A stretch of 64,000 nt of DNA from Callipepla californica brunnescens. Its lineage: Eukaryota; Chordata; Aves; Galliformes; Odontophoridae. Positions 61,901-64,000 of the stretch are shown here, one piece after another (position 1 is the stretch's first letter; each line of letters starts with the position of its first letter). The translations under genes were made by a program, and so were the position numbers. Under the pieces are notes generated by a model. It was given only the letters and a program-made list of their open reading frames with translations, ran no database searches and was not told where the DNA came from. The stretch spans positions 1,736,001-1,800,000 of the forward strand of contig JALIRH010000077.1 of NCBI GenBank assembly GCA_023055505.1. The letters are read 5' to 3'.

Positions 61901-64000
61901 GGGAAACAAAGTCCCATGGCAGAAGCAGTAATCCTGACTGAAGAAGAGATGTAGTTAGTGTAAACATGTGAGTTTCAAAGGGGATTGATTTAAAAAGAAG
62001 GAAAAAAAAGGCTGTCTAAGTAACTTTCCATATCGAAATCAATTTACTAATGCAACTAGTCTTGCTGTGCATTCATCTTTTTCTCTTGCAAATAAAAAAC
62101 AAAAATCTAACTAAAAAAATGTCTAACAGAGATCACTGCAGCCTCATGCAGTTCACTTCTGCATGCAGACAGAAAAGACTTGATGCTTCACAGGTAGTGT
62201 TTGTCATGTTTATCCTCTGTCCCAATGGATAAAAAGCAGAAAATTCTAATGAAGACCTGGTGATTTCAACGTTTCGAGGAGTCAGATTCAGAATGGTTTT
62301 TACATTGTAGTACACGGTATTGTTGTCATCCTACTCAGAAGCGTAATTGACTTTTCCAGATGACTCTATTCCTTTCTACAATTTTTCTACCATGCCAGGT
62401 ATGACAGTTTGTTCAAAAAGACAAGTGGAGATGTCAGTGTGTTTTCCAGTTTCGAGAGTGTAAACTGTAAATAATTAAAGACCAGATTGAGAAACTTGAA
62501 TTCTACATCTGCTTGATTTATTTGCTAATGTTGTCAGAACATTTTCTTTATATTAACACACTGAGCACTATCTCTACCTCACCCTTTATTTTTCACAAAT
62601 TACCTCAACATGACAGTGCTAGGATTAAGACATTTCATCTGCAAAGTCTCAGGTAATTGTCAAGGAAATTATTATCTCTTCTCCCTCTCTTCCCAAGTGG
62701 TAAGTCATCATCTCATTCTCATTTATTTCAGGATAAGTTGAACATGCTTTAATCTTGGAAGCAACTCTCCCTTAATTCCTTATTAAGGGGCTGTGTAGAG
62801 TTGTTTCTCACTTGGTAGACTGACCTGAACATTGCTTTGTAGCGATGGCCAAAGCAAGATGCTACTTGAAGGTTCATTTTAATCATCTTTAATCATTTCT
62901 TGGGATGAGTTTAAGTACCACAACAATGATGTGCACATCTGTAATAAACAAATTACTAAATACCATTTTGTATTCAGTATTAGCTCAAGTAAATCACACC
63001 TTTCCCAAATTACAAGCTCAATATCCAATCTTCCAAGCATGCCTTACGTCAAGAAGCTTCGTGTATCATAAAACTGGTATCGTAAAAATTCAGGTTATGT
63101 GTGTTTTTAGCAGATGGAAGTACTGGAAATAGGATGTCTGTTTGATATTCCAATTGGTTTGTTAATGGAAGCTAGCTGTTCTTAACTACACAAAATGTTA
63201 AAACAAACTATTTAGTTGCTTCCAGCACATGCTGAAGAAATGACACGGTATCTTTTTGAACTCTAGAACACAAAAAGAAAGTTACTGAAGCAAACTCACT
63301 CTCAATTACTGGCTCAAGATAACTTCAGAAAGAATTTCTTCTAATCTTCCAGCAGAATCTCTTACATTACCTTTGTAAAAATTGAAATATTTTTAAAACA
63401 GGACATCAGCAACTCCTACTTCCACAAATTCAACTCAGATGATAGACAGACACTTTTAGTGGCTTACTGAAAGCTGAAAAATGGAAGCCTCTTGCTAATT
63501 TGGATGTGCATGCCTATGGGATATGCATTCTCTTGGTAAATGAAAGGAAACACGTAGATTCTACAGCACAAAGCAAGACAGTGCCATGAAAAATACCACT
63601 GGTGCCAGGCACATTGTTTGCCCGAGCTATTAGCACTTGGGAAAGATTCTGGGCACTTCAGTAGAAATAATCCTATAAGTCATTATCCAAGTCTTAATAT
63701 CTATTCTATGTTTCAATTTAATTCTTTGAGTGAAGTCCTAATGATGAAAGGTCAAAGGAACAACTTCCCTTGTCTTCAGAAGTGCCCAAACTTCCCCCAA
63801 CATCATTAATCTGGAATGTCATTCCTTGTCATTATAATTCAGAGTAACCTCTGAGAAAAATGGGAACAAATCCTGTGAACAGATTTCATAAACAATGAGT
63901 TATTTTCACCTTATTCACTGCAGTAACATAAATATTCCAAGAGGACAATATAAACAAACTGTTTGAGAAGTAAGAGAGAGAAGGACAAGTGAGAAGCTTC
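58990..64000. other. non-coding stretch, no gene recognised
   Basis: ORFs up to 141 codons (61377-61802 minus, 61149-61571 plus) overlap each other and have no recognised domains. A consensus donor, GCACAG|GTAAGTG, at 60747/60748 could pair with an acceptor at 60664-60665 to give an 82-nt exon. One frame would be open, but the support is weak. A short TA-rich stretch lies near 59274-59298. Confidence 0.45.

Noticed and set aside
1..64000. tRNA, rRNA, snRNA or known microRNA genes
   Set aside because: A visual scan for cloverleaf arms and for a few familiar seed sequences found none. A covariance-model search would be needed to exclude them fully.

Overview
This window is vertebrate nuclear DNA, and the repeats point to a bird, most likely a galliform such as chicken or turkey. 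The composition is AT-rich and CpG-poor apart from one island. CR1 LINE 3' ends recur, recognisable by their cttccaac... and (ATTCTGTG)-like termini. Two clear relics and one short relic of a chicken-type mariner element are present. No bacterial-style gene density, operon, ribosome binding site, CRISPR array, tRNA or rRNA could be seen. I found no open reading frame that I recognise as a host protein. Nearly all ORFs are 60-190 codons, the length expected by chance in intronic or intergenic DNA.

Layout. 1-34.5 kb is AT-rich non-coding DNA. It holds scattered CR1 copies (about 6.9, 14.0, 16.8-17.2 and 30.7 kb), an ancient L3/CR1-like reverse-transcriptase relic (13.1-13.5 kb), a mariner relic (26.2-26.4 kb), microsatellites and a few exon-like segments bounded by good splice signals. 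34.56-35.65 kb is a strong CpG island, the only obvious promoter. Several good splice donors read out of it on the minus strand, so I infer a transcript running leftwards from about 35 kb with the left part of the window as intron. A mariner deletion derivative abuts the island at 35.74-36.21 kb.

36.2-64 kb is again AT-rich and without recognised genes. It holds a second ancient LINE relic (41.5-41.75 kb), a mariner fragment (43.6 kb), an internally deleted CR1 ORF2 fragment next to a large (CATA)n(TA)n array (44.5-45.0 kb), three more CR1 3' ends (46.8, 49.5 and 52.0-52.3 kb) and a compound tetranucleotide array (55.8 kb). Two possible regulatory sites stand out: a small CpG-dense patch at 50 kb with an RFX X-box-like palindrome, and a three-unit heat-shock-element match at 58.95 kb.

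No multi-gene system is visible. The most useful leads are the island promoter and its direction, the X-box patch, the exon-like segments, and the mariner copies that share an internal-deletion structure. Family names come from recall of repeat and protein families, not from a search.
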